A stretch of DNA of 64,000 bases, taken from assembly GCF_017355885.1 (NCBI RefSeq), contig NZ_JAFEUU010000001.1, positions 434,001-498,000 of the forward strand. The letters run 5' to 3'. Position 1 is the first letter of the stretch. Each line of letters starts with the position of its first letter. Source of the stretch: Sabulicella rubraurantiaca. GTDB taxonomy: Bacteria; Pseudomonadota; Alphaproteobacteria; Acetobacterales; Acetobacteraceae. The position numbers and the translations under genes are program-made. Below the pieces are notes generated by a model. That model ran no database searches and was not told the origin of the DNA. It was given only the letters and a program-made list of their open reading frames with translations. This document shows positions 24,972 to 34,505 of the stretch, in pieces.

Positions 24972-27536
24972 ATGCGCCTTTGCCGCCCTCGGTTCCCCGC
25001 CTATATCGTGGCGGTGCCCGGAACATTGCCCGAACGTTTTGAGAGTTGGTTCGCGGCTCGCGGCTGGCAAGCCCGGCCACACCAGCTTGCCATGGTCGAG
25101 GCAGCCCAGGCCGGCCGCTCGGCGCTGCTGATCGCCCCGACAGGCGGCGGCAAGACCCTGGCCGGCTTCCTGCCCAGCCTGATCGAGCTCGCCGAGACGC
25201 CCGCTGAGGGGCTGCACACCGTCTATGTCTCACCCCTCAAAGCGCTGGCGGTAGACATCGCCCGCAACCTGTCCGCCCCGATCGAGGAGCTTTCGCTGCC
25301 TATCCGGGTCGAGGCGCGAACCGGCGACACGCCCGCAAACCGCCGTGCCCGGCAGCGCGCCGCCCCGCCACAAATCCTGCTGACCACGCCGGAAAGCCTC
25401 ACTCTTCTCCTTTCCCTGCCCGAGGCGAGGGAGATGTTCGGTGGACTACGCCGCGTGGTGGTGGACGAGGCGCACGCCCTGGCCGGCACCAAGCGCGGCG
25501 ACCAATTGTCTCTCTGCCTTGCCCGGCTGGAGAGCATCGCCCCCGACATGGCCGTCGCGGGGCTTTCGGCAACGGTGAACCACCCTGACGCGCTGCGGGA
25601 GTGGCTGCGGCCGGGCGGCGACGTGACGCTGGTGCGCGGCGCGGGTGGCGCACCGCCGGAGATCGGCGTCCAGCTTCCCGCCGGACGGCTCCCCTGGGGT
25701 GGCCACATGGGCCTCGCCAGCGCACCGGAGATCATGGCGCGCATCGCCCAAGCCGGCGTGACGATCGTCTTCGTCAACACCCGCGCCCAGGCCGAGCTGG
25801 TTTTCGCCGCGCTGTGGCGGCTGAACGATGCGGCGCTGCCCATCGCCCTGCATCACGGCTCGCTCACCATCGAGCAACGGCGGAAGGTCGAGGCGGCGAT
25901 GGCGGCCGGGACGCTGCGCGCCGTGGTGGCAACAGCCTCCTTGGACCTTGGGATCGACTGGGGCGCGGTGGATCAGGTGATCCAGGTCGGCGCCCCCAAG
26001 GGTGTCGCGCGCCTCCTGCAGCGCGTGGGCCGCGCCAATCACCGCATGGACGAGCCGAGCCGCGCCTTCCTCGTCCCCGCCAACCGCTTCGAGGTGATCG
26101 AATGCCGCGCCGCCATCGAGGCCGTCGCCGCCGGGGAGTTGGATGGCGATCCGCCGCGGCCTGGTGGGCTGGATGTTCTGGCGCAGCACGTGCTGGCGAT
26201 GGCGTGTCACGCGCCCTTTCACCCCGACGCGCTCTATGAGGAAGTGCGGCGCGCCGGCGCCTATGCCGAACTTTCGCGGCGCGACTTCGACGATGTCGTC
26301 CGCTTCGCCGAGGATGGCGGCTATGCCCTGCGCTCCTACGATCGCTGGCGGCGGCTGTTCCGCGATGCGGAAGGCCTCTACCACATCCGCGGCGATGGGG
26401 TGGCGCGCATCGTGCGGATGAACCTCGGGACCATCGTGGACACGCCGCTGCTCAAGGTACGGATGCGCGGCGGGCCGATGCTTGGCGAGGTGGAGGAGTG
26501 GTTCATCACCACCCTCGTTCCCGGTGACGCCTTTCTTTTCGCCGGGCAGGTTCTGCGTTTCGAGGGGATGAATGGCGTCGTGGCCGAGGTGTCGCGCGGC
26601 AGCGCCAGCGATGCGCGCGTGCCGACCTACGCCGGCGCGAAGCTGCCGCTTTCCACGCATCTTGCGGCGCGTGTGCGCACCATCCTGAACGACCCGAAGC
26701 GCTGGCGCGAACTTCCCAGCGAAGTACAGGACTGGCTGCGGCTGCAATCGCTCCGCTCCCGCCTGCCGGGAAGCGATGACCTGCTGGTGGAGAGTTTCCC
26801 GCGCGGCGGGCGCTGGTTCATGGTCGCCTATGGCTTCGAGGGGCGCCTGGCGCACCAGACCCTCGGGATGCTGGCGACGCGGCGGATGGAGCGTCTGGGC
26901 TGGGGGCCGCTCGGCTACGTCGCCACCGACTACGTCCTTGCCGCCTGGATGGCATTCGAGCCGGGCGACGCCGCGGAGATCTTCACCGAGGACCTCCTCG
27001 GCGAGGAACTCGAGGAGTGGATTGCGGAATCCTCGATGCTCCGCCGCACCTTCCGCAACATCGCCACCGTGGCCGGACTGATCGAGAAGAACCATCCGGG
27101 CCAGGAGAAGACCCGACGGCAGATGACCGTGAACAGCGACCTGATTTACGACGTGCTACGCAAGCACGAGCCCGACCATATCCTTCTGCGCGCCACCCGC
27201 GCCGAAGCCGCATCTGGTCTCACCGACGTGGCACGCATTGCCGCGCTCCTGAGCCGAGTGAAGGGGCGCGTCGTGCATCGCCGCCTCCGGCGCGTCTCAC
27301 CCCTCGCGGTGCCGGCGTTGATCGAACAGGGGCGCGAATGGGTGCCGGGCGGGGCAGAAGACGACATCCTGGCCGAGGCCGCCGCCCTGGTGAACGATGT
27401 GACGGACGGCGCCGAGCGCTTCAACGAGACGCTGGCGGAGCTGACCGATGAGATCCAGGTCCGTCCGGCCGTGGATCAGGACCGGTCCCGCTTCGGGCGA
27501 CCTGAGCGCCGCCGCCAGGCCAGGAGGCGAGCATGA
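24972..27536 (+). CDS. Ligase-associated DEXH-box helicase (Lhr-core type)
   Basis: 854 aa, near the usual ~820-850. Walker A is APTGGGKTLAGF (~residue 55), the Walker B/DEXH box VVDEAHALAG, motif III LSATVNHP, and motif VI QRVGRANHR. The C-terminal winged-helix and beta-barrel domain of Lhr-core proteins follows. It would unwind DNA or RNA:DNA hybrids 3'-5' during repair. GTG codons at 25008 and 25014 are alternative starts. It is divergent from the exonuclease gene and overlaps pdeM by ATGA. Confidence 0.93.
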   Translation: MRLCRPRFPAYIVAVPGTLPERFESWFAARGWQARPHQLAMVEAAQAGRSALLIAPTGGGKTLAGFLPSLIELAETPAEGLHTVYVSPLKALAVDIARNLSAPIEELSLPIRVEARTGDTPANRRARQRAAPPQILLTTPESLTLLLSLPEAREMFGGLRRVVVDEAHALAGTKRGDQLSLCLARLESIAPDMAVAGLSATVNHPDALREWLRPGGDVTLVRGAGGAPPEIGVQLPAGRLPWGGHMGLASAPEIMARIAQAGVTIVFVNTRAQAELVFAALWRLNDAALPIALHHGSLTIEQRRKVEAAMAAGTLRAVVATASLDLGIDWGAVDQVIQVGAPKGVARLLQRVGRANHRMDEPSRAFLVPANRFEVIECRAAIEAVAAGELDGDPPRPGGLDVLAQHVLAMACHAPFHPDALYEEVRRAGAYAELSRRDFDDVVRFAEDGGYALRSYDRWRRLFRDAEGLYHIRGDGVARIVRMNLGTIVDTPLLKVRMRGGPMLGEVEEWFITTLVPGDAFLFAGQVLRFEGMNGVVAEVSRGSASDARVPTYAGAKLPLSTHLAARVRTILNDPKRWRELPSEVQDWLRLQSLRSRLPGSDDLLVESFPRGGRWFMVAYGFEGRLAHQTLGMLATRRMERLGWGPLGYVATDYVLAAWMAFEPGDAAEIFTEDLLGEELEEWIAESSMLRRTFRNIATVAGLIEKNHPGQEKTRRQMTVNSDLIYDVLRKHEPDHILLRATRAEAASGLTDVARIAALLSRVKGRVVHRRLRRVSPLAVPALIEQGREWVPGGAEDDILAEAAALVNDVTDGAERFNETLAELTDEIQVRPAVDQDRSRFGRPERRRQARRRA

Positions 27537-28204
27537 TCGCGGCGCCCGTCCACCTGCTGGGGGAGCGGCTGATGCTCTGCCCCTCCGGCGCGCTGCACTG
27601 GCCCGCTGAGCGCACGCTGGTCGTCGCCGATCTCCATCTGGAGAAGGGCAGCGCCTTCGCTTCGCGCGGCGCCATGCTGCCGCCCTACGACACGCGCGAG
27701 ACTCTGCAACGCCTCTCCCTCGCCATCAGGCGCCATGGCGCGAAGCGTTTGGTCCTGCTGGGCGACAGCTTCCACGACGGCGCGGCGGCAGGGCGGATGG
27801 CGCCCGAGGATCGCTCGGCCCTGGAACGCCTCTGCGCGGGTCTGGAGGAATGCATCTGGGTGTCGGGGAATCACGACGCGGAGCACGGCGTGGCGGAATG
27901 GCGGCGCCGCAAGCTGGTCTTTCGCCACATCGCCAGCGATGTGGCGCGGAGCGAGGCGGAACTCAGCGGCCATTTTCACCCGAAGGCGACCATGCCGACG
28001 CGGATCGGCGGCATCACCCGCCCGTGCTTCCTCTTGTGCGCGAACCGTCTCGTCCTGCCTGCCTTCGGCGCATTCACGGGTGGGTTGAACGTGCTGGACC
28101 CGGCCATGGCAGGAATCGCGCGGAATGCCGTGCGCGTCTTCCTGATCGGCGACGCGCGGCTGCATTCCGCGCCCTTCGATGCGCTGCGACGGGCGGCCGC
28201 CTGA
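27533..28204 (+). CDS. pdeM: Ligase-associated endonuclease PdeM (metallophosphoesterase)
   Basis: 223 aa. Metal-binding motifs are VVADLHLEKG (~residue 31), LLGDSFHDG (~75), VSGNHDAEH (~109) and SGHFHPK (~145). PdeM-type phosphoesterases are found with Lhr helicases and are thought to cut DNA during damage repair. The start overlaps the helicase stop (ATGA). The four genes ligase, exonuclease, helicase and pdeM are thus all present around one divergent promoter. Confidence 0.9.
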   Translation: MIAAPVHLLGERLMLCPSGALHWPAERTLVVADLHLEKGSAFASRGAMLPPYDTRETLQRLSLAIRRHGAKRLVLLGDSFHDGAAAGRMAPEDRSALERLCAGLEECIWVSGNHDAEHGVAEWRRRKLVFRHIASDVARSEAELSGHFHPKATMPTRIGGITRPCFLLCANRLVLPAFGAFTGGLNVLDPAMAGIARNAVRVFLIGDARLHSAPFDALRRAAA

Positions 28205-28222
28205 CCGCCCGCCGCGACGCGA

Positions 28223-28840
28223 TTACTGGATCAGCGCGACGTCGATGGGCAGGACGACGCCGTTGCTGGCGATCATCTCCGGCACCAGGAAGCGCGTGGG
28301 GCGCAGCTCGGCATTCACGCCGCCGACGCCGAAGCCCGTGTCGCTGATGATGCGCGTGCGATACTCCTGGCCGGGCTGCGACGCGACCTCGACGACGTTG
28401 CCGTTCAGGGTGCGCAGCTGCGTGCTGGTGCTGGCCAGCTGCGCCAGAGTGTAGCGGCCCGGGATGATGTGCAGGTCCACGAAGGCCATCAGGCGCAGGC
28501 GGTCGCCTTGCTGGATGTTGCCTTCGTTCTGCTCCGTGTTCTCGGTGCCCATCCAGTTCTGGCGCAGCCCGGCGGGAATGCGGCCGATCGCGTCGTCGGT
28601 CGGGGCCAGCAGGGTGAAGGGACCGGCACCGCGCAGGTCCTCGACACGGCCGGCAAGGCGCGCCAAGGTGATGAAACGATTGAAGTTCCCAGCTGCCGCA
28701 AGCGTATCGATCACGTTCAGCGAGGAGGCCCGGGACTGGCTGCCGATGACGGGCATATTGCTCGCGTTCTGGGCTAGGGCGGGCGTGGCAAGCAGGGCGG
28801 CGCCAGCGCCCAGTAGGGCGCGACGTGAACGGATGATCAT
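28223..28840 (-). CDS. Secreted fasciclin (FAS1) domain protein
   Basis: 205 aa. Signal peptide at residues 1-23 (LLGAGAALLATPALAQ). The single FAS1 domain has the H1-type segment TLAAAGNFNRFITLARLAG, the FTLLAPTDDAIGRIP motif and the second conserved box LRTLNGNVVEV, then a late NGVVLPIDVAL. FAS1 domains mediate adhesion or surface binding. An insert of about 20 residues (MGTENTEQNEGNIQQGD) lies between the boxes. Convergent with pdeM. Confidence 0.9.
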   Translation of the reverse strand: MIIRSRRALLGAGAALLATPALAQNASNMPVIGSQSRASSLNVIDTLAAAGNFNRFITLARLAGRVEDLRGAGPFTLLAPTDDAIGRIPAGLRQNWMGTENTEQNEGNIQQGDRLRLMAFVDLHIIPGRYTLAQLASTSTQLRTLNGNVVEVASQPGQEYRTRIISDTGFGVGGVNAELRPTRFLVPEMIASNGVVLPIDVALIQ

Positions 28841-28940
28841 GGTATTCGCTCCTTGATCAGAGATCGTGTCGCCCGAACGTGAGGGAATCCCTTGCGGTTT
28901 CAGTCTTTCCGCGCGCGGCCTGCGCCACTAAATCGCATGC

Positions 28941-30341
28941 ATGACCGCTCCGGCCCTCATTTGGTTCAGGCAGGACCTGCGCCTGGCCGATCATCCTGCC
29001 CTGGAAGCGGCCCGCCGGAAGCCCATTCTCCCTGTCTTCCTGCTCGACGATGCGGCTGCTGGCGCATGGCGTGCGGGTGGCGCAGCGCGCTGGTGGCTGC
29101 ACCATTCCCTCGTCGCGCTCGACGCTTCCCTGCGGGCGCGCGGCGTCGCCCTGCACCTTGCGCGCGGCCGGGCGGAGGAGGTGATCCCGGCTCTCGCCGC
29201 GCGCATCGGCGCAAAGGAGGTGCATGCGGGACGCCTCCATGAACCCTGGGCGAGGAAGCGGGACGCGGAGGTGGCGGAGCGGCTGCGCGCCGAGGGAGGC
29301 GAGCTCCTTCTCCACTCCTCCGCCCTGCTGCATGACCCACGCACACTGCGAAGCGGCCTGGGCCGACCCTATGCTGCCTTCACCCCCTTCGCGCGCGCCA
29401 TCTTCGGAAAGGGCGAGCCGCCTCCTCCCCTTCCCGTCCCTGACAAATTGTCAGGCCCAGAACTGCCCGGGCTGGCCCTCGATGCGCTCGAATTGCTCCC
29501 ATCGGATGGACCGACCTGGTGGCAGGGCATGGAAGAAGCCTGGCGCCCGGGCGAGGCAGGGGCGCAGTCGCGCCTCGCCCGGTTCATGGCGGACGGATTG
29601 TGCGGCTACAGCGAGGGCCGCGACCGCCCTGCCATCGAAGGAACCGCCCGACTGTCGCCGTATCTGCGCTGGGGCGAGGTGTCGCCGCGCCAGGCATGGC
29701 ATGCCGCCCGCGCCGCGGGGGCCGAGGGAGACCACGCCTTCCTGAAGGAACTGCTCTGGCGCGACTTCTCGTATCACCTGCTCTGGCACCGGCCCGAAAT
29801 GCCCGAGGCACCGCTGGACCGACGCTTCGCCGCCTTTCCTGCGGTCCGTGACCGGCGCCTGCTCCGGCTCTGGCAGCGCGGCCGCACCGGTTTTCCGCTG
29901 GTGGACGCGGGGATGCGCCAGCTTTGGCACATAGGCTGGATGCACAACCGGGTGCGGATGATCGCGGCCTCCGTACTGGTGAAGCATCTGCTCCAGCCCT
30001 GGCAGGATGGGGCGGCCTGGTTCTGGGACACGCTGGTGGATGCCGACCTCGCCTCCAACAGCGCCTCCTGGCAGTGGGTGGCCGGTAGCGGCGCCGACGC
30101 TTCACCCTTCTTCCGCGTCTTCAACCCGGTACTGCAGGGCGAGCGCTTTGATCCGGAGGGCGAGTACATCCGCCGCTGGGTGCCGGAGCTTGCCGAGGTG
30201 CCACGCCGCTTCGTCCATCGCCCCTGGGAGATGCCAGGCGGCCCGCCCGCCCCCTACCCCGCGCCCCTCGTGGCGCCCGAGGAGGGGCGCCGTCGCGCAC
30301 TCGACGCCTTCGCGCGCATGCGAGCAACGGAGGCCGCGTGA
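28941..30341 (+). CDS. phrB: Deoxyribodipyrimidine photolyase
   Basis: 466 aa, normal for class I photolyases. The N-terminal antenna domain starts WFRQDLRLADHPAL. The FAD-binding C-terminal half carries RDFSYHLLWH, GFPLVDAGMRQLWHIGWMHN and DLASNSASWQWVAGSG, the most conserved stretches of CPD photolyases. It reverses UV-induced cyclobutane pyrimidine dimers using blue light. It adds to the neighbouring repair cluster and overlaps the following phosphatase gene by ATGA. Confidence 0.95.
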   Translation: MTAPALIWFRQDLRLADHPALEAARRKPILPVFLLDDAAAGAWRAGGAARWWLHHSLVALDASLRARGVALHLARGRAEEVIPALAARIGAKEVHAGRLHEPWARKRDAEVAERLRAEGGELLLHSSALLHDPRTLRSGLGRPYAAFTPFARAIFGKGEPPPPLPVPDKLSGPELPGLALDALELLPSDGPTWWQGMEEAWRPGEAGAQSRLARFMADGLCGYSEGRDRPAIEGTARLSPYLRWGEVSPRQAWHAARAAGAEGDHAFLKELLWRDFSYHLLWHRPEMPEAPLDRRFAAFPAVRDRRLLRLWQRGRTGFPLVDAGMRQLWHIGWMHNRVRMIAASVLVKHLLQPWQDGAAWFWDTLVDADLASNSASWQWVAGSGADASPFFRVFNPVLQGERFDPEGEYIRRWVPELAEVPRRFVHRPWEMPGGPPAPYPAPLVAPEEGRRRALDAFARMRATEAA

Positions 30342-31057
30342 TCGAGGAGCTCCGCCAGCGAGGGTTCACGGGGATCCGTGCCGTCGGCGACGTGCATGGC
30401 GAGGCATCGCAGTTCCGCGCCGCGATCGAGGGCGCGCGCGAGGCGCGGCTCTTCGTCGTGCAGCTTGGCGACCTGACCGATTACGGCCCTGATGGGGCGG
30501 AGGCGCTGCGCCTCGCCTTCGGGATGATGGACCGCAAGGAAGGCCTGTTCCTGCTGGGCAACCACGACCACAAGCTGCGCCGAGCCCTGGATGGCGCACG
30601 GGTCCGCTCCCCTGCCGAGGCGATCCCGCGCACCCTGGCGCAGCTGGGTGAAGCACCGGACGGCATCGCCCTTGCGACCCGCGCCCTGGAGGAGATCGGG
30701 CGCGCACCGGCTTGGCTGCGGGCAGGGCCGCTGCTCTTCGTCCATGCCGCCTTCCATCGCACCATGCTGCTGACTCCCCCGCCGCCGGATGCGGGGCGCC
30801 GCCGACCCGACCCCGTACTGTCGCGGGCGCTGTTCGGGCAGGTGACAGGCCGCACCTTGCCCAGCGGCTATCCGGAACGTCTGGTGCTCTGGGTGGATTC
30901 CATCCCGCGCGGCCTCACCGTTGTGGTCGGGCATGACCCGCGCTCCCGCGACGGGCGGCCGTTGCGCGTCACCGGCCGCTTGGGGGGCGAGGCGGTGTTC
31001 CTGGACACAGGCGCCGGCAAGGGCGGGCACCTCTCCTGGATGGATTTCCCGTTCTAG
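30338..31057 (+). CDS. Metallophosphoesterase, serine/threonine phosphatase-like
   Basis: 239 aa. Motifs in order: VGDVHGEASQF (~residue 15), QLGDLTDYG (~44), LGNHDHK (~70), FVHAAFH (~134) and VVGHDPRS (~200). This is the PPP/ApaH-like arrangement, so it is a protein phosphatase or small-molecule phosphatase in the cytosol. It is coupled to the photolyase by an ATGA overlap and its stop overlaps the convergent creatininase gene by four bases. Substrate unknown. Confidence 0.85.
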   Translation: MIEELRQRGFTGIRAVGDVHGEASQFRAAIEGAREARLFVVQLGDLTDYGPDGAEALRLAFGMMDRKEGLFLLGNHDHKLRRALDGARVRSPAEAIPRTLAQLGEAPDGIALATRALEEIGRAPAWLRAGPLLFVHAAFHRTMLLTPPPPDAGRRRPDPVLSRALFGQVTGRTLPSGYPERLVLWVDSIPRGLTVVVGHDPRSRDGRPLRVTGRLGGEAVFLDTGAGKGGHLSWMDFPF

Positions 31058-31827
31058 CCGGCCTCGGCCCAGAGCGCGGGGTTCGCCAGCACCTCGGCGC
31101 AGGCCTCCGCGATGGAGGCCAGCAGCCTCTCGCCCTTCTCAGGACTGGCGACGCGGGCATCACCGATGACGCCGCTCTTGCTCGCCTCGCGGAAGGAACG
31201 GCGCATGAGCAGGCCGGGAGGCTGGCCCGGCACGCGAGTGGAAGCCGGCCCATGCGCATCGGGCAGGCGTTCCTGCCGCACGCCCTCGGGAAGAATGTGC
31301 CAGACGAGGCTCGTTTCCGCCTCGCAGGCGTGCATCAGCCCTGGCTGGCGCTCCAGGTGCGGCGCGATGGCCTCGGGCACCAGGTGCCAATAGGTGCATC
31401 CCGCGACGCGGATGTTGAAGGCGACGGCCAGTTCCGTCGCAGCGGTGCCGATCGCCTCGCTGTTGCCGCCATGGCCGTTGAGAAGCAGGACCCGGCGGAA
31501 CCCGGCCCGCGCGGCACTGCCGACGATGCCGCGCAGCAGGGCCTGGAAGGTGGCGCTGTCCAGCGTCACCGTCCCACCAAAGGCCATGTGATGCTCGGCG
31601 AGGCCGGTCCAGACGACCGGCGCCACGACGCTGTCCGTTCCACGCCCGCGCAGGCGTCGCGCGGTTTCCAGCGCCACCGTCCCGGCCAGCAGGATGTCCG
31701 TGCCGGTGATGAGGTGTGGCCCGTGCTGTTCCAGCGAGGCGACCGGCAGGATCAACAGCGCACCGCCCGCGGCCCTGGCGCCGAGTTCGGCCGCCGTCAG
31801 CTTCATCCATTCCAGTGGCGCGTCCAT
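31054..31827 (-). CDS. Creatininase family amidohydrolase
   Basis: 257 aa from ATG 31827, preceded by GGGGGAGG. The family metal ligands lie in SLEQHGPHLITGTD (~residue 33), LNGHGGNSEA (~115) and HACEAETSLVW (~165). These proteins hydrolyse small amides such as creatinine, formamide-type intermediates of riboflavin or F420 routes, or other lactams. The exact substrate is not given by sequence. The open frame extends upstream, but the extra residues are noise. Confidence 0.9.
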   Translation of the reverse strand: MDAPLEWMKLTAAELGARAAGGALLILPVASLEQHGPHLITGTDILLAGTVALETARRLRGRGTDSVVAPVVWTGLAEHHMAFGGTVTLDSATFQALLRGIVGSAARAGFRRVLLLNGHGGNSEAIGTAATELAVAFNIRVAGCTYWHLVPEAIAPHLERQPGLMHACEAETSLVWHILPEGVRQERLPDAHGPASTRVPGQPPGLLMRRSFREASKSGVIGDARVASPEKGERLLASIAEACAEVLANPALWAEAG

Positions 31828-31877
31828 AGTGCCTCCCCCTCGCTGCGCGGCGATTGGAGGGACAGCGCCGCCTCGGG

Positions 31878-32495
31878 TCAAGCGAAGGGCTGGTAGATCA
31901 CCCGGCTGCCGTCATCGCCGACCGTGCTGAAGCCGGTCCAGACGCCGTCGCGCGAGAAGAGGCATTCCGCCTCGACCTCGCCGGTGCAGGCAATGGCGAA
32001 GCCCCCGTCCGGCAGGGCTCGCCGCGACCACCGCAAATCCATGATATGCCCAGTGGTGGTCCCGAAGATCGGCACGGCTCCGCCCAGCCGCGACGGGTCC
32101 CACCAGGAGAGCGGCGCCGCATTGGCCGGCAGCCGGCCCTGTCCCTGCGGCCCCTGCACCAGCACGCCGTCGGGCGTCACGCGGGCCGACACTTCCACGA
32201 TGCGACCATTCCGATTGAGGTGCGATTCGACGGAACGGAAACGCCATCCATCCGTCACTTCCGTGTAGCGATGCTCGAAACGATACACGACGACCCCCAG
32301 GACGCGGGGCGTGACCAGCACCTCCGAGCGCGTGACACGGTGCCCCCCCTGCTCACTCACGCGCACCTCATGGGTGCCGATGTCGGTGCCGTTGCGGGTC
32401 ACGCGGAAGCGCCAGCCGCTGGCAGGCGCCGGCTGCGCGGACGCCGCGGCGGGAGCCATGGCAAGGAGGGCGAGGGTGCGGCGGGACATGTCCAT
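31878..32495 (-). CDS. Exported DUF6134-like protein
   Basis: 205 aa from ATG 32495 (ATG 32489 is the alternative). A signal peptide is visible (RRTLALLAMAPAAASAQPAP). The mature part is beta-rich, with RFRVTRNGTDIGTHEVRVSE near the start and a late WTGFSTVGDDGSRVIYQPFA, the pattern of DUF6134 proteins common in Acetobacteraceae. A periplasmic beta-barrel or lipocalin-like fold is likely. Function unknown. It is in the same direction as the creatininase gene, 50 bases away. Confidence 0.8.
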   Translation of the reverse strand: MDMSRRTLALLAMAPAAASAQPAPASGWRFRVTRNGTDIGTHEVRVSEQGGHRVTRSEVLVTPRVLGVVVYRFEHRYTEVTDGWRFRSVESHLNRNGRIVEVSARVTPDGVLVQGPQGQGRLPANAAPLSWWDPSRLGGAVPIFGTTTGHIMDLRWSRRALPDGGFAIACTGEVEAECLFSRDGVWTGFSTVGDDGSRVIYQPFA

Positions 32496-32563
32496 CACGC
32501 GGGGGAGGATACAGAAGGCGGCGCGCCTCCGGAACCGCGCCGGGGCGACAAGCCGTTCGCCCC

Positions 32564-33109
32564 ATGCCATCATCGTTGCCGATGCGCCAACTCCTGCTGC
32601 TTCGCCATGCCAAGTCCTCCTGGGATGAGGCCACACTGTCCGACCATGCGCGACCGCTGAATGCGCGCGGGAAGCGCGCCGCCGCTGCGATGGCGGAACG
32701 GATGCGTGGGCTGGATCTTTCACCGGATGTGGTGCTGGTTTCCTCCGCACGGAGGACGCTGCAGACGCTGGAGGCGTTGCAGCCGATCGAGGGCGCGCCG
32801 ATCGTCGAGGTGATGGACGCGCTCTACCTCGCCCCCTGGGCGGTGCTGCTGGACAAGCTCCACACCGTGCCCGAGACGGCGCGCTCCGTGCTGCTGATCG
32901 CGCACAACCCGGGGCTGCATGATCTCGCCCTGGCCCTGACCGGGGCCGGCAATGCGGGCGGCGAGATGGCGCAGCGCCTTTCGGAGGCCTACCCCACCGG
33001 CGCCTTGGCCGAGTTTTCCGTCGCCTCGCGCTGGCGCGACCTTGGGGAAGGTGGCGGGCGGCTCGTCCGGTTCCTATGCCCGCGCGACCTGCCGGAGGAA
33101 GCGGCCTGA
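32564..33109 (+). CDS. sixA: SixA-type phosphohistidine phosphatase
   Basis: 181 aa; ATG 32582 is an equally good start and sits directly before the domain. The RHG-like motif is LLLRHAKSSWDE, and the second catalytic histidine is in LLIAHNPGLHDLA. SixA proteins remove phosphate from histidine of phosphotransfer domains. Its last 34 bases overlap the CHAD gene, a common pairing (SixA with CHAD/CYTH) linked to polyphosphate and phosphate metabolism. Confidence 0.9.
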   Translation: MPSSLPMRQLLLLRHAKSSWDEATLSDHARPLNARGKRAAAAMAERMRGLDLSPDVVLVSSARRTLQTLEALQPIEGAPIVEVMDALYLAPWAVLLDKLHTVPETARSVLLIAHNPGLHDLALALTGAGNAGGEMAQRLSEAYPTGALAEFSVASRWRDLGEGGGRLVRFLCPRDLPEEAA

Positions 33110-34452
33110 TCCTCGCCTTCGCCCTCCCACCGGGGGCCAGGCGTCCCCTCCATCCGCTTCTCGCCGCGCTTCCCACCTTCCGCCGGGAGAGCGTGACCTT
33201 CTTCCGTGCCGAGGATGGCGCCGTGATCGAGCGCCGACGCGGTGTGTGCCGGCTCCATCAACCGCTGGACCCGGGGCCTCTGCCTGGCGCCTTTGCGTCA
33301 GGGACGCCTTGCGCGCCGCCTCCACCCGATGCGGTGCCCTTGGCCCGCTTCGCCGCCCGCCGCGCGGAGCTTGCGGAGGGAATTTCCTGGCTTGAAGGCC
33401 GCATGGAGGCGGATGGCCGCCGGCATCGCATCGCCCTCTTGCTCCTTGAGGGCGAGGATGCCCTGCGTCTGGCCGCCATGCTGGCCGACGACCTGCCCCT
33501 CCTACCCGCCCGCGCCAGCCTCGCCGAAGAAGCACTGGCGCTCGTGGAGCAGCGGCCTCCGCGCGCGCGTGCGTCCGGCGCGCCCATCCTCCAGGGCGCG
33601 GAGACCGCCGAGTCAGCGCTGCGCCGAGCGACGGCGCATCTGCTGGAAGCCTTGATGGCGGAGGTGCCCTGCTGCGACCTCGCCCAAGGGCCGCGTGGCG
33701 TCCATCAGTCTCGTGTGGCGCTGCGACGCATGCGCTCCTTTCTCAAGCTGTTCCGGCCCGAGGGAGCAGCATGGTCGGAATGGGACGGCTCGCTGCGCGA
33801 TCTCGCCGAGATCCTGGGTCGTGCCCGCGACTGGGACGTCTTCCTGTCCGGCATCGCGGTCGGCACTGCTCAGGCGCTGGGGGATGACCGTCGCCTTCGC
33901 GGCCTCCTCCGCGCCGCCGAGGCCGAGCGGCGAGCCGCTTATGGGGTGTTGTCCGTTTTTCTCGCGGGGCCTGAGTTCCGCCGCCTGCTGGTCGAAGGGA
34001 TGCGCCTCGCCGCCTCACCCGCGGAAGCGGAGACACCTCTCTCCCCCCTCGCCACTCGTCTCCTCCGCAAGCGGTGGCGTCGCCTGAAGCGTGCCGGTGT
34101 GCGGATGGAGGAGCTCGACGCGAAGGGCCTGCACGAGATGCGCCTGGATGCGAAGCGCCTTCGCTACGCTGCCGAACCCTTCGCGGCACTGTTCCATGGG
34201 CGGGGGGCGAAGCGCTTCAACCGTCGGCTCGCCGCCTTGCAGGACGCGCTTGGCCTCGCAAACGACGCGGCCGTCGCACGTCACCTCGCGGCCGCTCTTG
34301 CCGGGCGCGGCGCGGGCGGCTTCGCGATCGGCACGGTCACTGGCTACGCCGCGGGTCGGGCCGAAGGCTCACGTCTTGCCTCGCTCGCAGCGTGGCGCGA
34401 GCTGCGCCGGACGCCTCGATTCTGGCGAGGCACAAACGTGGCCGATTCGTAA
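33076..34452 (+). CDS. CHAD domain protein with CYTH-like N-terminus
   Basis: 458 aa. The first ~200 residues resemble a degenerate CYTH/triphosphatase domain. The C-terminal ~270 residues are the CHAD domain: a helical array rich in His and Arg, with GVHQSRVALRRMRSFLKLFR, LAEILGRARDWDVF and LHEMRLDAKRLRYAAEPFAAL. CHAD domains bind polyphosphate and localise proteins to granules. The 34-base overlap with sixA suggests co-translation. The start could be a little later; the extra N-terminal residues are not conserved-looking. Confidence 0.88.
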   Translation: MPARPAGGSGLILAFALPPGARRPLHPLLAALPTFRRESVTFFRAEDGAVIERRRGVCRLHQPLDPGPLPGAFASGTPCAPPPPDAVPLARFAARRAELAEGISWLEGRMEADGRRHRIALLLLEGEDALRLAAMLADDLPLLPARASLAEEALALVEQRPPRARASGAPILQGAETAESALRRATAHLLEALMAEVPCCDLAQGPRGVHQSRVALRRMRSFLKLFRPEGAAWSEWDGSLRDLAEILGRARDWDVFLSGIAVGTAQALGDDRRLRGLLRAAEAERRAAYGVLSVFLAGPEFRRLLVEGMRLAASPAEAETPLSPLATRLLRKRWRRLKRAGVRMEELDAKGLHEMRLDAKRLRYAAEPFAALFHGRGAKRFNRRLAALQDALGLANDAAVARHLAAALAGRGAGGFAIGTVTGYAAGRAEGSRLASLAAWRELRRTPRFWRGTNVADS

Positions 34453-34505
34453 CATACGGTAATCTCCGGGTTGCTCGCCGCATGTCGAAGGTTTAACCGT
34501 GAGCC

